A stretch of DNA of 64,000 nucleotides from Bartonella bacilliformis KC583 (GCF_000015445.1 NC_008783.1:1239001-1303000); one strand, 5' to 3'; shown: positions 38,553 through 50,115, counted from the first letter of the stretch. Made by a program: numbers and translations. Notes: generated by a model not told the origin, from the sequence alone.

Positions 38553-39129
38553 TAAAAGTAGAAATAGCTATCAGAAGAATACTAAAAATTATTGATAATC
38601 GAAAACTATATAAAACCCGTGCAAAAATATCACGTGTCAGGGTCATCTGTTCCAAGCCAATTCCACCGACTTATGGTACAATCTGGATCGGAACCCCCTT
38701 ATGAATAATTGATACACTGTACTTTCTAACCAAAAAAGAAGCGCCAATGCTGTAGTTTTATTACTGACTAGTGTACTATAAGAATAACGAACCAGTGGCC
38801 ATACTGCCCAACCATATTCTGTAATTTCACTTTGAATTAAAGGATCACGAAAATCTGCTACAGCCAAACTTCTACCAAATTTTTCATCAAGATAATCACA
38901 AAAAACAGGAAAAAGGAGCTCCCCTTTATAAGAAGCGATAATGGAACGGTCGGTCATTGGCAATAAATTCTGCTGAAAAAGAACACAAAAATAAAAAAAG
39001 CCACAGTGACCAAAAAACCTCGACGATTTTGTTTAAAATTACGCCAACGACGTGCATTCAACGGAGACAAAAAGGCTGTTTCTCTAATTTAGAGTTATAC
39101 ACTTTACGATGTTGTGTCTTTTCCATCAT
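38540..39129 (-). pseudogene. yejE: YejE permease pseudogene, truncated by deletion
   Basis: Pieces of the inner-membrane permease YejE are found in order. LSPLNARRWRNFKQNRRGF and SAEFIANDRPF near the start are followed, in other frames, by GELLFPVFCDY, YGWAVWPLVRYSYST and NWLGTDD, then RDIFARVLYSFRLSIIFS and STFIGIIA. Frameshifts occur near 38650, 38960 and 39090. The gene stops at the first core membrane helix and runs straight into yejF sequence at about 38545, so most of YejE and half of YejF have been deleted. It overlaps the yejB end. Confidence 0.88.
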
Positions 39130-40248
39130 AACTCCCTTTTATCGAAGTCAACGCGTGGATCAATTAGCATATAAATGATATCATAAATGAGACTAACAAT
39201 AAGACCAATCAGCGAAAAAATATAAAGGGTCGCAAATACAACAGAGTAATCACGATAAACAATAGAAGTATAACCCAAAAACTCCATGCCATTTATAGAG
39301 CATTTCAATCAATAAAGACCCACTAAAAAATGATCCCATAAAAGCTGCAGGAAAACCAGCTGCCAAAATTAATATATTAATATGGTGTTACGAAAAATAT
39401 GACCATAAAGTATCGAGCGCTCACTCAATCCCTTCGCACGAGCTGCAATGACATATTGTTGGCAAATTTCTTCCAGAAAATAATTTTTTGTTAGTCAAGG
39501 TCGTTGTCGCAAAAGAAGAAATAATCATCGCTGTCAATGGTAAAGACAAATGATGTAGATAATCAAATATTTTTCCTAAAAAAGGTAATTGATCGAAATT
39601 ATCGGAAATTAAATGGCTCAGTAGGAACCAATCAAAAAAAGACCCACCAGCAAAGAAAACTAATAAAAAATACCAAAGAGAAAATTCGGAATCGCATAAC
39701 CAATAACAGTGATAGCACTTGTCCAAATATCAAAAGAAGATCCTTCTTTGAAAGTTTTACGAATTCCCAGTGGTATAGAAATAGCATAAGAAATTAATAA
39801 ATGCCAAAAACCTAAAGAGAGAGAAACAGGTAAATCATCTTTAATAAGTGCAATAACCGAACGTCCCTTGTGTATAAGACTCTCCAAAATCAAAACGCAA
39901 ATAGTTACCAAGCATTGTCAAATAACGTTCCAAAGGCGGCTTATCAAAACCAAATTGCTGTTCGAGCTTAGCAATAAATTCTGGATCCAACCCTTGTGCA
40001 CTACGATATTTAAAATCCCCATGGGCAGATGATTCAATTAAACGCCATCCAACACCACCTGGGAAGAAAGACCAATATCACTCCCCAGCTATTTACCCCG
40101 CAGCATTACCCCCCATCCCTTGCAATTGAGCAATAATATTTTCAATAGGCCCACCAGGGGTAAATTGGATAATGATAAACGTTACCGTTAAAATTCCGAT
40201 AAGCGTTGGTATAATTAGTAAAAAACGCCGCAGAATATAGGCTAGCAT
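39126..40248 (-). pseudogene. yejB: YejB permease pseudogene
   Basis: The start MLAYILRRFLLIIPTLIGIL at 40248 and FTPGGPIENIIAQLQGMGG are YejB, the permease of the microcin C/oligopeptide importer YejABEF. After an early stop the rest continues in changing frames: PVSLSLGFWHLLISYAISIP, IGYAIPNFLFGI, FFAGGSFFDWF, DYLHHLSLPLTAMIISSFAT, then MEFLGYTSIVYRDYSVVFATLYIF and LIDPRVDF at the end (39126). Several frameshifts and stops, plus sequence loss around 39310-39420, make it non-functional. yejA is not found upstream. Confidence 0.88.
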
Positions 40249-40397
40249 TTTTTTGTTTTCACCTTTTGACAAAACTGCATTAAATCAACTCCTCCAAATA
40301 GTGGATTGATAACAAATCTTTTAATAAATCTGTGCAGCCAAAATAACAGAAAAAAACTTGCTATATATGCTCCTAAATTAAACATTGTTAACATAAA

Positions 40398-40955
40398 CTA
40401 ATTCTGTTCACCATTTTCATGACCTAATAAAGGAACAGGATGATCAGATAGACTGCGCAAATAAAGCAAAAGGTCAGCACGATCTTGATCATTTTTGACC
40501 CCACGAAAAGACATCGTTGTTCCTGGAATTTCTTTACGAGGCGATTGAAGATAACGATCCAGAGTAACAAAATCCCATTTCTTATCAGAATTTTCCCGTA
40601 ATGCCTTTGAATATGTGAAACCTTTCATAACTGCGAAAGGTCGATCTACTACCCCCCAAAGTGGTGGACCAATACGATTGGCTCCATCACGTTCAGATGC
40701 ATGGCATATGGCGCATTGACGAAAAAGCTTACGCCCATTTTCAATATTTCCTTGTTGAAGGCGATCACTCAATAATAGAGGAGGATGAGACATATGTTGT
40801 GTTTCTTGAATCGTTTTATTATCCTTAATGTTATGGGACTTTTGAACCTGTTCAGAATCACTATCAACGACATGGTAAATAAAGAAAAACCCTACCAAAA
40901 CAATTGGCAGTAACAAACAAACACAAATGCAACAAGCGAATATCAATCGATTCAT
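40398..40955 (-). CDS. Membrane-anchored c-type cytochrome (CycM-like)
   Basis: The 185-residue protein has an uncleaved N-terminal membrane helix (about residues 5-28), then a periplasmic class I cytochrome c domain. Haem is attached at CAICH (81-85), preceded by GRKLFRQ and followed by GPPLWGVVDRP. The axial Met is probably in GTTMSFRG, and the C-terminal helix is DRADLLLYLRSL. It should carry electrons between the bc1 complex and terminal oxidase, as CycM (c552) does in rhizobia. It diverges from kdsB. Confidence 0.92.
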   Translation of the reverse strand: MNRLIFACCICVCLLLPIVLVGFFFIYHVVDSDSEQVQKSHNIKDNKTIQETQHMSHPPLLLSDRLQQGNIENGRKLFRQCAICHASERDGANRIGPPLWGVVDRPFAVMKGFTYSKALRENSDKKWDFVTLDRYLQSPRKEIPGTTMSFRGVKNDQDRADLLLYLRSLSDHPVPLLGHENGEQN

Positions 40956-41059
40956 TAAAATTTAACGTTCATATTTTTACATCACCTTAAGTTTAAGCTT
41001 TTTCATTATCCTTTACAATAATACAGGAATATCAAACTAAAGCATTTGGAACTTTTGCA

Positions 41060-41791
41060 ATGACTCTTAAACCACTTATTCTTATTCCTGCCCGTATGGG
41101 GTCAACCCGTCTTCCAGAAAAAGTTCTTGCTGAAATCTCTGGGAAACCAATGATTGTTCATGTTGCAGAACGAGCAAAAGAAGCTGCACTAGGGCCTACC
41201 ATCATTGCAACAGATCATGATGCAATTGCTCAAGCCGTTACAGCTTACGGCCATGAATATGTTATGACGCATACTCATCATCAATCAGGATCTGATCGTA
41301 TTTATGAAGCTTTAACCCGCATTGATCCTGAACAACGTTACAATGCTATTTTAAATGTACAAGGTGACTTGCCAACGGTTACACCCAATGCTCTTATTAG
41401 TGTCTTACAGCTCTTAAAAAACAACTTAACAGATATTGCAACCTTGGGTGCTGAGATTATTGAAGATAATGAAAAAAACAATCCTAATATTGTCAAAATT
41501 ATTGGCACACCGATTGCTCAAAATCGCCTCCGCGCACTCTATTTCACCCGTGCAACAGCTCCTTATGGCAATGGCCCTCTGTATCATCATATTGGGCTAT
41601 ACGCCTATCGACGCAAAGCGCTTGAAAAATTTGTATCACTTAAACCATCCACCCTCGAACAACGTGAAAAACTTGAACAATTACGTGCATTAGAAAATAA
41701 TATGCGTATTGATGTAGAAATTGTTGATACAGCTCTCTTAGGTGTCGATACACACCACGACCTTGAAAAAGTACGCAAGATTTTAGCATAA
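41060..41791 (+). CDS. kdsB: 3-deoxy-manno-octulosonate cytidylyltransferase
   Basis: The 243-residue nucleotidyltransferase has [26 protein letters not shown] at the N-terminus (CTP-binding loop), then [18 protein letters not shown] and LNVQGDLP, all KdsB signatures. It makes CMP-Kdo from Kdo and CTP, the donor for the WaaA transferase coded at 7196-8506. The cytochrome c / kdsB neighbourhood is typical of Rhizobiales. No pheA follows. Confidence 0.97.
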   Translation: MTLKPLILIPARMGSTRLPEKVLAEISGKPMIVHVAERAKEAALGPTIIATDHDAIAQAVTAYGHEYVMTHTHHQSGSDRIYEALTRIDPEQRYNAILNVQGDLPTVTPNALISVLQLLKNNLTDIATLGAEIIEDNEKNNPNIVKIIGTPIAQNRLRALYFTRATAPYGNGPLYHHIGLYAYRRKALEKFVSLKPSTLEQREKLEQLRALENNMRIDVEIVDTALLGVDTHHDLEKVRKILA

Positions 41792-42190
41792 AAATGGAGT
41801 GACCATTCCTGTTCCTTAAATTTTGTGTTTCTCATATATATTCGGCAATAATTGCGCATTGGATGGACTATTCAACAAGTTGAACCTTTATCATTTCTGG
41901 GCTCATAGCCAGTTTCCTCCTATATTCATAGAGATTGATAACATTTTCTCTTTTAGTTGAATTATCTGAATAATTACATGCTAACAATAAAATAATATCC
42001 TGTCTTAAACCAAGAATTTGTGTATTCTCTATATTGCCCAAGCGTAACAAAAACAGCGACTAAAACACTGGAAGAAGTTAGTGCCTTTTATTTCAAATAA
42101 AAAATTAAACAAAGGAAAGCTTTTCAATTATTCTTGCCATATTTTTTGTTTCTTAGCTTGATTTTTGGTTATAAATCGACAATATGAAAC
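41792..42190. other. 400-base gap between kdsB and the SRP RNA
   Basis: No gene is supported. On the minus strand a frame of about 60 codons begins only with TTG and ends with MSPEMIKVQLVE; the last ATG of it has AGGAGG nine bases upstream but would code only 12 residues. It may be the 5' scrap of a lost gene. The promoter of the SRP RNA should be in the last 60 bases. Confidence 0.4.
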
Positions 42191-42291
42191 TGGGAGGCTG
42201 CAAGTGGACGAACCGCTCGCCAACCGGGTCAGGTCTGGAAAGAAGCAGCCCCAACGAGTTCTGGTACGGGTCATTGTGTCAGCTTCCTACC
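42191..42291 (+). ncRNA. ffs: Small signal recognition particle RNA (4.5S RNA)
   Basis: About 100 bases with the conserved SRP domain IV core GGTCAGGTCTGGAA then AGAAGCAGCC. The outer arms GGAGGCTG (42193-42200) and CAGCTTCC (42280-42287) pair to close the hairpin. It binds Ffh and targets membrane proteins to SecYEG. It stands alone upstream of dnaX, which is also its place in relatives. Exact ends are estimates. Confidence 0.93.
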
Positions 42292-42523
42292 TCATCAAAT
42301 CAACTATCTATCTACTTTTTGATTAATGCAGTATCTTAAATCTCTTTATGGTTATGCTGTTTAATAAACTGAGAAATTTTGGATATTCTCAAATAAATAG
42401 TTCCATTTTCTTACAGAAAATAAATTGATTTGATAAAAAGTTTTTTTATATGAGAATATTCTCTTTAATCTGTATCTTTATATTATTGAGATATACTCAA
42501 AAAAGCCTTTAAAACTGGAACCA

Positions 42524-44440
42524 TTGATAAACAATATGCCGACAGCAACACCTTATCGCGTTCTCGCTCGTAAATATCGGCCTCAAAATTTTTCTGACCT
42601 CATTGGTCAAGAAACAATGGTTCGCACCCTTACTAACGCCTTTGAAGCAGGACGTATTGCGCAAGCGTGGATATTGACAGGAATTCGTGGCGTAGGAAAA
42701 ACGACTACAGCCCGCATTTTAGCACGAGCACTCAACTACGAAACAAAAGATATTAACAAACCGACAACGGTGTTTAATACACTCGGTGAACACTGTACAC
42801 AAATCATCGAAGGTCGCCACATCGATGTCATAGAAATGGATGCTGCTTCGCATACTGGTATTGATGATATTCGTGAGATTATTGAACAAATACGTTACTG
42901 CCCTGTTTCTGCACGCTATAAAGTTTATATTATTGACGAAGTGCATATGCTTTCAACACAAGCATTTAATGGCTTATTGAAAACACTGGAAGAACCACCA
43001 CCGCACGTAAAATTTATTTTTGCAACAACAGAAATTCGCAAAGTTCCTATTACGATTCTTTCTCGCTGTCAGCGTTTTGACTTACGACGTGTCGAATCAT
43101 CTGCTCTGGTAGCACATTTGCATAAAATTGCTCAACACGAGAAAGTTGAAGTTCAAGAACAAGCGTTATCAATAATTGCCCGTGCTGCAGAAGGATCTGT
43201 ACGCGATGCATTATCCATTTTTGATCAAGCAATCGCTCATAGCAATGGCAAAATCAATGCCACTGCTGTGCGCACAATGTTAGGGCTAGCAGATCAGGCA
43301 CGTATTATCGACCTCTTTGACTATGTCATGAAAGGAGATATTGTTAGTGCATTGCACGAATTACGCAGTCAATACGATGCAGGTGCTGACCCTTTTTCTG
43401 TATTAGCAGAATTAGCTAACTTTAATCATCTGGTTACACGATTGCGCTTGATACCAGAAACAACGGAAGATCTATCTTTGACAGAGGATGAGCGCTTACG
43501 AAGCTTAGATTTTTCTCAAAAACTTTCTATCCGCGTTCTTTCTCGAACTTGGCAAATGTTGCTCAAAGGTCTGCAAGAAATCAACCAAGCAGCACGCCCT
43601 CTTCAAGCTGCTGAAATGTTGTTAATTCGTCTCACCCACGCTACTGATTTACCAACACTTGATGAAGCTTTAACACAACTTACACAAAATCTTTCTTCTT
43701 CCCTCACAACTATTCAGAATCATTCTCATCAAGAGACGCAAAACATCAACAACACAATAGAGGAAAAAACTGCACATATACATTCTGCTTCACAAAGCTC
43801 AAACTCACAAAAAGACCAACGCAATCTAACAACACCTTTAGACAACAAACCTGATTTTTCTTCACAATTCTCAAAATCATTAGGGTTTCAAACTTCTAAA
43901 AGCGCAGACTCTCTTAAGACAGAAGAAATTTCTTCGATGATTGAATCTTTACCAGATTCCGCAAATTTATTCTCTACCTCATCAACAGTGAAAGAATCAG
44001 AACAACACCCTTTCGTTATCAATTCTTTGCATGATATCGTTAAACTGGCTGACCAGCATCGTGACATCCACTTCAAATTGCTTATCACAGAATTTATTCA
44101 CCCTGTTTCTTTTGAACCAGGGCATATCGTGTTGAGACTTGCTGAAGACGCTCCACACTCACTTGCTCGTGATCTCAAAAAAATGCTACATCAATGGACT
44201 GGACAACACTGGGCTATAACTTTGGTCAATAAGGGAGGAAAACCAACTTTACAGGAAGAAAATTCAGCTGCCCAAAAAGCCCTTTTTTCTGATGTACAAA
44301 CAAATCCTGATATTGTAAAAATTCTCAACCATTTTCCAGGAGCAAAAATTGTTGATATTCGTCTAAATCAACAAGAAAATGATCTTGATTTAACATTGAA
44401 TAGCTTTGAAAATGAAAATAATAACCCGAATGAAAAATGA
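42524..44440 (+). CDS. dnaX: DNA polymerase III subunits gamma/tau
   Basis: The 638-residue clamp-loader subunit has [19 protein letters not shown] and Walker [10 protein letters not shown], then [16 protein letters not shown], the DEVH Walker B and the sensor 1 arginine-finger region ILSRCQRF. The zinc module is reduced: only one Cys remains in the [13 protein letters not shown] segment, as in other Rhizobiales. A poorly conserved Ser/Thr/Gln-rich linker (about 395-490) precedes the tau C-terminal domain, which binds the polymerase. The start could be TTG 42524 or ATG 42536. No clear frameshift heptamer for a gamma form was identified. Confidence 0.96.
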   Translation: MINNMPTATPYRVLARKYRPQNFSDLIGQETMVRTLTNAFEAGRIAQAWILTGIRGVGKTTTARILARALNYETKDINKPTTVFNTLGEHCTQIIEGRHIDVIEMDAASHTGIDDIREIIEQIRYCPVSARYKVYIIDEVHMLSTQAFNGLLKTLEEPPPHVKFIFATTEIRKVPITILSRCQRFDLRRVESSALVAHLHKIAQHEKVEVQEQALSIIARAAEGSVRDALSIFDQAIAHSNGKINATAVRTMLGLADQARIIDLFDYVMKGDIVSALHELRSQYDAGADPFSVLAELANFNHLVTRLRLIPETTEDLSLTEDERLRSLDFSQKLSIRVLSRTWQMLLKGLQEINQAARPLQAAEMLLIRLTHATDLPTLDEALTQLTQNLSSSLTTIQNHSHQETQNINNTIEEKTAHIHSASQSSNSQKDQRNLTTPLDNKPDFSSQFSKSLGFQTSKSADSLKTEEISSMIESLPDSANLFSTSSTVKESEQHPFVINSLHDIVKLADQHRDIHFKLLITEFIHPVSFEPGHIVLRLAEDAPHSLARDLKKMLHQWTGQHWAITLVNKGGKPTLQEENSAAQKALFSDVQTNPDIVKILNHFPGAKIVDIRLNQQENDLDLTLNSFENENNNPNEK

Positions 44441-44454
44441 GGAGACAAATTGCT

Positions 44455-44781
44455 ATGAATGATATGACAAACATAATGAAAAAAGCCAAAGAAATGCAAC
44501 AAAAAATGCAGCAGATTCAGGATGAAATGGTGAATCTGAAAGTCACAGGTACAGCAGGCGGTGGACTTGTCAGCATTACCTTAAATGGCCAAAATATTAT
44601 CTCAGAAGTTAAAATTGATCCTTCACTTATCAAACCTGAAGAATCTGAAATTCTTGAAGATCTTATCATGGCAGCCCATAACGAAGCTAAAGAAAAAATT
44701 AGCACAGCTATGGCAGAAAAAACCCAAAATATAACGGCAGGTCTACCAATTCCACCAGGTTTTAAGCTCCCATTTTCATGA
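44455..44781 (+). CDS. YbaB/EbfC nucleoid-associated protein
   Basis: The 108-residue small DNA-binding protein has two long helices around a beta sheet: [31 protein letters not shown], the dimer segment [13 protein letters not shown] and the C-terminal [12 protein letters not shown]. It binds DNA as a dimer and is nearly always found between dnaX and recR, as here. ATG 44455 has GAGGAGA ten bases upstream; an earlier ATG overlapping the dnaX stop (44437) is possible but without homology. Confidence 0.93.
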   Translation: MNDMTNIMKKAKEMQQKMQQIQDEMVNLKVTGTAGGGLVSITLNGQNIISEVKIDPSLIKPEESEILEDLIMAAHNEAKEKISTAMAEKTQNITAGLPIPPGFKLPFS

Positions 44782-44818
44782 ATTAACTTTGGTTTAAACT
44801 TTCAGAATAACAGATAGC

Positions 44819-45424
44819 ATGGCTAAACATATTACAGGTCCTGAGATTGAGCGTCTTATTCATCTCTTAGCGCGAATACCAGGACTTGGTCCGCGTTCAG
44901 CGCGCCGTGCTGCACTTCACCTTATCAAAAAAAAAGAAGCACTTTTAGAACCATTGGGAACCGCAATACGAGATGCTGTCGATAAAGTCCGCATTTGTTC
45001 TGTTTGCGGTAATATCGATACCACTGATCCATGTTCAATTTGTACAGACCCTCGACGCGATAATGGAACGATTATTGTTGTTGAAGATATTTCTGATCTC
45101 TGGGCTCTTGAACGCGCAGGAACTTTACTAGCACGTTATCATGTATTAGGTGGAAGATTATCTCCATTGGATGGTATAGGCCCCGATGAGCTCAACATTA
45201 CCTCCTTAATAAACCGTGTTATTAAAGATCCAATTACAGAAATCATTCTCGCTGTTAATGCCACTATTGAAGGGCAAACAACAGCTCATTACATTACTGA
45301 TCAACTTTCCAACTTTTCCATTAAAATTACCCGACTTGCCCATGGTGTGCCAGTAGGTGGAGAATTAGATTATCTTGATGATGGGACTTTAGCTGCAGCT
45401 TTACGAGCAAGAACCAATTTTTAA
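44819..45424 (+). CDS. recR: Recombination protein RecR
   Basis: The 201-residue protein has the helix-hairpin-helix motif [20 protein letters not shown], the C4 zinc finger [16 protein letters not shown] and the TOPRIM domain [17 protein letters not shown], ending with [18 protein letters not shown] [13 protein letters not shown]. With RecF and RecO it loads RecA on gapped DNA. It is third in the conserved dnaX-ybaB-recR group, 37 bases past ybaB. Confidence 0.97.
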   Translation: MAKHITGPEIERLIHLLARIPGLGPRSARRAALHLIKKKEALLEPLGTAIRDAVDKVRICSVCGNIDTTDPCSICTDPRRDNGTIIVVEDISDLWALERAGTLLARYHVLGGRLSPLDGIGPDELNITSLINRVIKDPITEIILAVNATIEGQTTAHYITDQLSNFSIKITRLAHGVPVGGELDYLDDGTLAAALRARTNF

Positions 45425-45660
45425 AATTATCTCCGCTTATCCATCATCTTATTTTATCTATTACTGCTCCTTTTGATTAGAGAATCCAACTGCGTTTTCT
45501 TCAATATAATTTGTAAATCATCATGATAAAATATTTCTAAAATTTTATACATTGGTATCACTTTTTCTTGTAGAATTCCAAAATACACTAACAAAACAAA
45601 AATACTTAAAAAGCTATGGCTAATCTTTTGTTTATCTCTATATTCAGCTAAAAGGTATTT

Positions 45661-46368
45661 ATGTTCATTCTTACTATAGATACTGCTTTCACCCACTGCA
45701 CCGTTGCACTTATTCATCACACATCAGTTGTTGCGCGCATCAGCGAACGCATGAACAAAAACCACGCTGAAAAACTTATTGAACAAATCGCCCAAATAAT
45801 TCACAATGCCAATATCACTCTTAATCAAATTAATCGCATTGCCGTCAATATTGGACCTGGATCTTTTACGGGTGTGCGTGTAGGTGTTTCGACAGCAAAA
45901 GCTCTAGCACTAGCATTAGAAATACCAGCTATCGGGATAAGCTCACTTGAAGCATTAGCAGCACAAGCACTTCAACAAGCCCCCAATGAAGATACCTTAT
46001 CAGCAGTTGCTGTTATCATTGAAGCTGGCAGAGGGATATTTTATCATCAAAATTTCAATAAAGATCTCACAGCATTGAGTGAACCTAGCCTGAAGACGCT
46101 TGAGCATATTATTGCAGATCTACCACCACAAACCATATTAACGGGTTCAGCAACCAACACCGTTGCTTTACACATTCAGAACCAGAACGATAAAACAAAC
46201 ACGGTGATCATATCAGATCAAGTCGCATGTGAAACAGCTGACATCGCAATCTATGCTCACCTTGCTTCCAATAAGCAACCACAAGCTTCACCTCGTCCAC
46301 TCTATTTACGTGATGCTGATGCAAAACAACAAACCAATTTTGCCTTGCCCAGAAAAAATAATGGCTAA
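45661..46368 (+). CDS. tsaB: tRNA threonylcarbamoyladenosine protein TsaB
   Basis: The 235-residue ASKHA-fold protein of the YeaZ family. The N-terminal LTIDTAFTHCTVAL is the phosphate-binding loop region and NIGPGSFTGVRVGVSTAKALA is the family signature. With TsaD and TsaE it transfers the threonylcarbamoyl group to A37 of ANN-decoding tRNAs. It overlaps rimI by 8 bases, the common arrangement. About 235 bases of non-coding DNA separate it from recR. Confidence 0.94.
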   Translation: MFILTIDTAFTHCTVALIHHTSVVARISERMNKNHAEKLIEQIAQIIHNANITLNQINRIAVNIGPGSFTGVRVGVSTAKALALALEIPAIGISSLEALAAQALQQAPNEDTLSAVAVIIEAGRGIFYHQNFNKDLTALSEPSLKTLEHIIADLPPQTILTGSATNTVALHIQNQNDKTNTVIISDQVACETADIAIYAHLASNKQPQASPRPLYLRDADAKQQTNFALPRKNNG

Positions 46369-46852
46369 ATTTTCATTAACAAAAAAGCATTTTTGGATCA
46401 CATTTCTACAGCCTGATGACAGTGCAGCTCTTCATAAAATTCACCAAAGTTGCTTTATTCCAACCTGGAAAGAGCAAACTTTTGATACTTTTTTAAAAGA
46501 TCCTTCCATTTTTGGCTACAAAGCCTGCCCTATTGGGCAACCTCACCAAATTTTTGGATTTTGTTTATGCCGTCTTATTCTTGATGAAGCAGAAATCATA
46601 ACGATTGCGGTTCATCCTCATCATCGTCAGCAAGGAATTGGCTATTTTCTCATTGATCATACCCTTCGTCATCTTTATCATGAGCGCGCTAAAAAACTTT
46701 TTTTAGAAGTGGAAGAAACCAATCTTTCTGCTTTAGCTCTTTATCAACGCTTCAAATTTAAAAAAATTTCCAAACGTCTTGCTTACTATCCTTCAAAAGA
46801 TGGTTTCGTAGATGCCATCATTATGCAGAAAACTTTTAAGCAAACAGATTGA
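46361..46852 (+). CDS. rimI: Ribosomal-protein-alanine N-acetyltransferase RimI
   Basis: The 163-residue GNAT acetyltransferase has the acetyl-CoA-binding VHPHHRQQGIGYFLIDH (R/QxxGxG/A), EVEETNLSALALYQRFKF (motif B) and GFVDAIIMQK at the end. It acetylates the N-terminal Ala of S18 in E. coli; other targets are possible. ATG 46361 overlaps the end of tsaB by 8 bases. The open frame continues 44 codons up inside tsaB, but this part is out of frame with that gene and has no homology. Confidence 0.9.
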   Translation: MAKFSLTKKHFWITFLQPDDSAALHKIHQSCFIPTWKEQTFDTFLKDPSIFGYKACPIGQPHQIFGFCLCRLILDEAEIITIAVHPHHRQQGIGYFLIDHTLRHLYHERAKKLFLEVEETNLSALALYQRFKFKKISKRLAYYPSKDGFVDAIIMQKTFKQTD

Positions 46853-46883
46853 GATTTGCATAAAAAATGTTTAACAATGAACT

Positions 46884-48260
46884 ATGAAACAATCAAACTC
46901 GAAAAATACGCCTCCTATTGCGTCCAAAAAGGTTTTTATTAAAACCTATGGATGCCAAATGAACGTTTATGATAGCCAACGAATGAATGATAGTCTCAGC
47001 GCGCAAGGGTATGTCACGACACAAACACCTAATGATGCTGACCTCATTCTTGTTAATACATGCCATATTCGTGAAAAAGCAGCAGAAAAGCTCTATTCTG
47101 ACCTCGGTCGCTTGCGCATGATGCGCCAAAAACGGACATCTGAAAAACCTTTGATGATTGGTGTTACTGGTTGTGTCGCTCAAGCTGAGGGAGATGAAAT
47201 CTTACGCCGTTCTCCAACGGTAGATCTGGTTGTTGGACCACAAATGTACCATCGCCTACCAGAACTATTACAACAAGCTCAACAAGGGAAAAAAATTGTT
47301 GAAACAAATTATGCTGTTGAAGATAAATTTAATCATTTACCACCTCATAATAAACGTGCTGTCCAAAAAAGAGGAGTCAGCGCATTTTTAACAGTTCAAG
47401 AAGGCTGCGACAAATTCTGTACCTTTTGTGTTGTTCCCTACACAAGAGGCGCTGAAATATCACGTTCTGTTGAACAAATTACTGATGAAGCTCGCCAACT
47501 TATCGAAGCTGATGTCAAAGAAATTACACTTCTTGGACAAAATGTTAATGGTTGGCATGGACAAAGTACCGACGGCAAAACTTGGCGTCTTGGTGACCTT
47601 CTCTATCATCTTGCTAAACTTGATGGCTTAAAGCGCTTGCGCTACACAACCAGTCATCCCCGTGATATGGATGAAAGTCTCATTGCAGCACACAGAAACC
47701 TTGATATACTGATGCCTTACTTGCATCTTCCTGTTCAATCGGGATCAGATCGCATCTTAAAAGCAATGAATCGACAACATAAAGCTATTGATTATCTCAA
47801 TCTCATTGAAAAAATTCGCACCGCACGGCCTGATATTGCTTTTTCAGGTGATTTTATTGTGGGATTTCCAGGAGAAACTGACGACGATTTTGAAGAAACC
47901 ATCAAACTCATTGAACAAGTAGGCTATAGTTCAGCCTATTCTTTCAAATATTCACCCCGTCCTGGAACGCTCGGTGCAACAATGAAAAATCAGGTTGATG
48001 AAAAAGTGAAAAATGATCGTCTTCAACGTTTACAAGCACTTCTTCTCGACCAACAGCATAGATTTTTACGCTCTAAAATTGGTCAAACAACTGATGTCCT
48101 TATTGAAAAAGATGGTCGCCACCCTGGACAAATTGTGGGGCGCTCACCTTGGCTTTTACCTGTTGTTGTGGATACACAAGCCCCTATTGGTACTGTGATG
48201 GCAATTCAGATTACAAATGCAAGCTCAAACAGTTTTGTCGGTGAAAAAGCTAATTCATGA
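46884..48260 (+). CDS. miaB: tRNA-2-methylthio-N6-dimethylallyladenosine synthase MiaB
   Basis: A 458-residue radical-SAM methylthiotransferase. The N-terminal UPF0004 cluster ligands are C24, C60 and C97. The radical-SAM motif CDKFCTFC gives C175, C179 and C182. [13 protein letters not shown] lies between the two, and a TRAM domain with [21 protein letters not shown] ends the protein. It adds the methylthio group to i6A37 of tRNAs. It follows rimI by 31 bases and precedes the phoH group. Confidence 0.97.
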   Translation: MKQSNSKNTPPIASKKVFIKTYGCQMNVYDSQRMNDSLSAQGYVTTQTPNDADLILVNTCHIREKAAEKLYSDLGRLRMMRQKRTSEKPLMIGVTGCVAQAEGDEILRRSPTVDLVVGPQMYHRLPELLQQAQQGKKIVETNYAVEDKFNHLPPHNKRAVQKRGVSAFLTVQEGCDKFCTFCVVPYTRGAEISRSVEQITDEARQLIEADVKEITLLGQNVNGWHGQSTDGKTWRLGDLLYHLAKLDGLKRLRYTTSHPRDMDESLIAAHRNLDILMPYLHLPVQSGSDRILKAMNRQHKAIDYLNLIEKIRTARPDIAFSGDFIVGFPGETDDDFEETIKLIEQVGYSSAYSFKYSPRPGTLGATMKNQVDEKVKNDRLQRLQALLLDQQHRFLRSKIGQTTDVLIEKDGRHPGQIVGRSPWLLPVVVDTQAPIGTVMAIQITNASSNSFVGEKANS

Positions 48261-48416
48261 AAAAAAATTTTAAAGCTTTATTTACAGTATAAAAATTCTT
48301 TTATTTTTAGAGAAAGAGATTATATTTGAGTGTGGGTTTTATAGAAAAAGCAGCGTACTGCTTCATGAATTTCGCTGAAATGACGCGTATAACAGTCAAA
48401 AATATAGGAGAATAGG

Positions 48417-49529
48417 TTGAAAATATCAACCGAAAAACTAAGAAATACCAAAAAGAAAAGAAGTTCTTCCTTTGTAAATATGAATATTTTTGAAAAAATT
48501 AACTCAAAAAATATTGATCATATTGTTTTGGCTTTTGAAGACAATCACTACGCAAAAATAATTTTTGGAGCCTTTGATGAAAATCTCTCCTACATTGAAA
48601 AAAGACTTGGGCTTGATATTCATTCACGCGGTAACACAGTTTTAATCCGTGGGGAAGCTAAAGCTGCAAAACATGCACAATGCGTACTCGACCAGCTTTG
48701 TGAACTTGCTAAAACACGTCAAGAACTTACTTTATCAGATACAGAAAGTGCAATTGTTATGGCAAATTTGCCAAATGAACAGCAAAAATTTCCGCAAACA
48801 ACTCAATCTGCAACAAAACGTGTGCCTGCGCGATTAAGTACTTACAAAACAACAATCCACGCTCGTACCCCAACGCAGGATTATTATATGCGAGCTATGG
48901 AAAACGCTGAACTTATTTTTGCTATAGGTCCAGCAGGAACTGGCAAAACATACCTTGCTGTTGCCCATGCTGCAATGCTCCTAGAGCGCGGTATCATTGA
49001 GCGGATTATTCTCTCTCGCCCTGCCGTTGAAGCTGGAGAACATCTCGGTTTTCTTCCTGGTGATCTTAAGGAAAAAGTAGACCCCTATTTACGGCCACTT
49101 TATGATGCCCTTTATGATATGATGCCTGCTGAAAAAGTGGAACGTGTTCTCGCTTCTGGAATCATAGAAATTGCTCCTCTTGCCTTCATGCGCGGGCGAA
49201 CACTTGCTCACTCAGCGATTATCCTTGATGAAGCGCAAAATACCACTCCCATGCAAATGAAGATGTTCCTCACACGTTTTGGAGAAGGATCCCGAATGAT
49301 TATAACAGGTGATGTCAGCCAAATTGATCTTCCCAGAGGGCAAAAATCAGGTTTAGTGGAAGCAACACATATTCTCTCAAATATAGAGAATATTGCGATT
49401 GTTCGCTTTGATGAAAAAGATGTCGTACGCCATCCTCTTGTTGCTTCTATTGTTAACGCTTATGATCGAGACTCGAATGAACAAAGACAAACATATCACC
49501 CTCATGTTTCCATCAACAAAATGATTTAA
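48417..49529 (+). CDS. PhoH-family ATPase (PhoL/YbeZ)
   Basis: The 370-residue protein has an N-terminal KH-like segment (about 30-100, with [16 protein letters not shown]) and a PhoH domain with Walker A GPAGTGKT (171-178), [40 protein letters not shown] and [13 protein letters not shown]. It is thought to act with YbeY in rRNA maturation or RNA quality control, and ybeY is next, 8 bases on. The start is a TTG with AGGAG eight bases ahead; ATG 48480 is an alternative that would trim the basic N-terminus. Confidence 0.93.
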   Translation: MKISTEKLRNTKKKRSSSFVNMNIFEKINSKNIDHIVLAFEDNHYAKIIFGAFDENLSYIEKRLGLDIHSRGNTVLIRGEAKAAKHAQCVLDQLCELAKTRQELTLSDTESAIVMANLPNEQQKFPQTTQSATKRVPARLSTYKTTIHARTPTQDYYMRAMENAELIFAIGPAGTGKTYLAVAHAAMLLERGIIERIILSRPAVEAGEHLGFLPGDLKEKVDPYLRPLYDALYDMMPAEKVERVLASGIIEIAPLAFMRGRTLAHSAIILDEAQNTTPMQMKMFLTRFGEGSRMIITGDVSQIDLPRGQKSGLVEATHILSNIENIAIVRFDEKDVVRHPLVASIVNAYDRDSNEQRQTYHPHVSINKMI

Positions 49530-49536
49530 ATTTATC

Positions 49537-50013
49537 ATGATTTCTATTAATATGACTATTGAAAATGCTGAATGGGGTGATGAAAAAATATTGTATACTA
49601 TTACCGAAAAAGCACTAATCGCTACAATCGATCGTCTTTCATTAACTCAAGTGACAAGCGAGCTTAGTTTACTGTTTACGAATAATATGCGCATGGCACA
49701 AATTAATACACAATGGCGCAATAAAAACAAACCCACTAATGTTTTATCTTTTCCTGCTTTTCCTCTTAAAGCTGGACAAAATCCTGGACCAATGCTTGGT
49801 GACATTGTCCTTGCAAGAGAAACAATTGTGTATGAAGCTGAGGAAGAAGGAAAATCATTCCATGATCATTTAACACATATGATTGTTCATGGCATCCTTC
49901 ACCTCCTTGGTTATGATCATGAAACAGACGATGAAGCCTATCAAATGGAAGAGCTAGAAAAAGAAATTCTACAAAAGATAGCAATAAAAAATCCCTATAC
50001 TGAGCTACTTTAA
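49537..50013 (+). CDS. ybeY: Endoribonuclease / rRNA maturation factor YbeY
   Basis: The 158-residue metalloprotein carries the [11 protein letters not shown] zinc triad (H118, H122, H128) followed by the EEL and EI acidic region. [10 protein letters not shown] and [11 protein letters not shown] are the conserved strands. It is needed for 16S rRNA 3'-end processing and 70S quality control. It lies in the typical phoH-ybeY-corC-lnt run, all on the plus strand. Confidence 0.96.
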   Translation: MISINMTIENAEWGDEKILYTITEKALIATIDRLSLTQVTSELSLLFTNNMRMAQINTQWRNKNKPTNVLSFPAFPLKAGQNPGPMLGDIVLARETIVYEAEEEGKSFHDHLTHMIVHGILHLLGYDHETDDEAYQMEELEKEILQKIAIKNPYTELL

Positions 50014-50115
50014 AATGATACAAGAGTGACTTTTAAGGATCAATATTACAACTTTAAAGTTTAGAGAATTTCGTACATCTATTACAATAAAGAAAGTTTA
50101 GAAGATTTTAAGATT

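Noticed and set aside
41868..42050. Minus-strand 60-codon frame after kdsB
   Set aside because: TTG start only, no recognisable family; the AGGAGG inside serves only a 12-codon mini frame. Mentioned only in the gap note.
45454..45720. Minus-strand 88-codon frame between recR and tsaB
   Set aside because: Runs antisense into the tsaB start and lacks family resemblance.
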